Made by a program: the position numbers and the translations under genes. The notes beneath the pieces were generated by a model that saw only the letters and a list, made by a program, of their open reading frames with translations, had not been told where the DNA came from and did no database searches. 6,498 nucleotides of DNA from CAYMTN01 sp964393335 (GTDB lineage Bacteria > Chloroflexota > Anaerolineae > Aggregatilineales > Aggregatilineaceae), in contig CAYMTN010000277.1 of the NCBI GenBank assembly GCA_964393335.1, positions 1-6,498 of the forward strand. Reading direction: 5' to 3'. Positions 5,861 to 6,498 of this stretch are shown piece by piece; the first letter of the stretch is position 1, and each line of letters opens with the position of its first letter.

Positions 5861-6438
5861 CAGGTCAGCATGTCCTCGCGGAGATGGGGCGCGTAATTGA
5901 TGCCGCGCACGTCCCACAGCCCGTCCTGCCACGTCAGGTAGTGCATGGCGGTGTTGTGCATCCAGATGTTGAGATGGTGGCATTTCAACATCATGCGGAT
6001 CATGGTGCCCGCCGTGCCGCCATGACACACGACGATCTTCGTTTGTATAGACGATGGATTTTCGAGCAGGCGGTTGAGCACGCGCCGCGTCTGTTCGGCA
6101 AAGCGCTGGTAGTAGTTATCGTTGGGCATGATGTAATAATGCGGCCCGCTGTCTGCCGGATGGATCAGGCGCGGCAGTTTCAGCAGCAGGTCTTGCGTCG
6201 TTTCACGCAGATCGTCGTCCACGTTGATCGGCGCGCTGACGTACCGCGTCAGGATCGATGTCGTTTCACGCGCCCGGCGCAGCGGACTGCACGTAATCGA
6301 ATCGATGCCCGATTCGTTTGCGGCCAGCCATTTAGCCAGCAGCTCCACCTGGCGCTTGCCCAGGTCGGTCAGGTACAGGTTATCCGCGTCGTCTCCCCGG
6401 TGTTCCGCCTGTCCGTGACGTACCAGAATCAACCGCAT
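5860..6438 (-). CDS. Histidine phosphatase superfamily protein (phosphoglycerate-mutase-like)
   Basis: This 192-residue cytosolic protein belongs to the branch-1 histidine phosphatase fold, which forms a phosphohistidine intermediate. Numbered from the ATG at 6438, the catalytic motif R7-H8-G9 lies in LILVRHGQAE. LTDLGKRQ (23-30) is the usual helix start. SPLRRARET (51-59) supplies the phosphate-binding R55, E79 in DLRET is the probable acid, and H139 in VVCHGGTAG is the second histidine. All core residues are present, so it should be active, but the substrate cannot be read from sequence: sugar phosphate, nucleotide or protein phosphohistidine are all possible. A GTG at 6453 would add five residues, but GAGGCGAG lies directly upstream of the ATG and would be inside the longer form, and no ribosome site precedes the GTG. 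The 60 bases upstream (6439-6498) show no clear promoter. It converges on the reductase, so the two are not co-transcribed. Confidence 0.92.
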   Translation of the reverse strand: MRLILVRHGQAEHRGDDADNLYLTDLGKRQVELLAKWLAANESGIDSITCSPLRRARETTSILTRYVSAPINVDDDLRETTQDLLLKLPRLIHPADSGPHYYIMPNDNYYQRFAEQTRRVLNRLLENPSSIQTKIVVCHGGTAGTMIRMMLKCHHLNIWMHNTAMHYLTWQDGLWDVRGINYAPHLREDMLT

Positions 6439-6498
6439 AATGTCTCGCCTCACATCTTGTTGCCTACGCGGCCCACGTCCCAGCAGGCCCGGTGGTCC

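Noticed and set aside
6439..6453. GTG start giving a 197-residue phosphatase
   Set aside because: The five extra residues (MRRDI) cover the GAGGCGAG ribosome site of the ATG at 6438, and family members begin directly before the RHG strand.
1..6498. A new multi-gene defence, mobile or biosynthetic system
   Set aside because: The five genes are mostly familiar housekeeping types with separate signals; there is no transposase, integrase, nuclease, toxin pair, repeat array or biosynthetic core.

Overview
The window is ordinary-looking, GC-rich bacterial chromosomal DNA with five genes that can be supported. No RNA gene, CRISPR array, phage gene or transposase is visible. Codon use and gene content (type-2 alpha-glucan phosphorylase with an N-terminal DUF3417 domain, a small exported cytochrome c, a mycoredoxin-like domain fused to a flavoprotein) would fit a Chloroflexota/Anaerolineae-type genome. 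That placement is an inference from style, not a proof. A run of ten Ns inside the phosphorylase gene shows this is a scaffolded draft or metagenome assembly.

Layout. Bases 1-50 hold a GC-rich palindromic element of the dispersed-repeat type. A small exported monohaem cytochrome c follows (146-574, +). Next is a well-formed promoter (645-673) and a glycogen/alpha-glucan phosphorylase (740-3334, +), closed by a strong intrinsic terminator (3364-3395). A 345-base gene-free stretch (3335-3679) carries that terminator, a perfect 12-bp inverted repeat and a promoter with a consensus TATAAT. This drives a membrane-anchored helical protein of unknown function (3680-4519, +). A 73-base gap containing nested palindromes leads to a glutaredoxin-flavoprotein disulfide reductase fusion (4593-5813, +). 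A histidine-phosphatase family protein (5860-6438, -) converges on it across about 46 bases.

The genes do not form an obvious single pathway. Three plus-strand genes have their own promoter-like or leader sequences, and a terminator isolates the phosphorylase. The most informative gene is the 406-residue reductase. It joins one glutaredoxin-like domain (CPDC) to a thioredoxin-reductase-like core (CATC) whose pyridine-nucleotide domain resembles that of AhpF rather than classical NADPH thioredoxin reductase. It may therefore be a self-contained NADH-to-disulfide relay. I see no wholly new multi-gene system here. The best leads are this fusion and its palindromic leader, the unknown membrane protein, a lost lipobox cysteine in the cytochrome, and evidence that the ten-N gap really stands for about one base.
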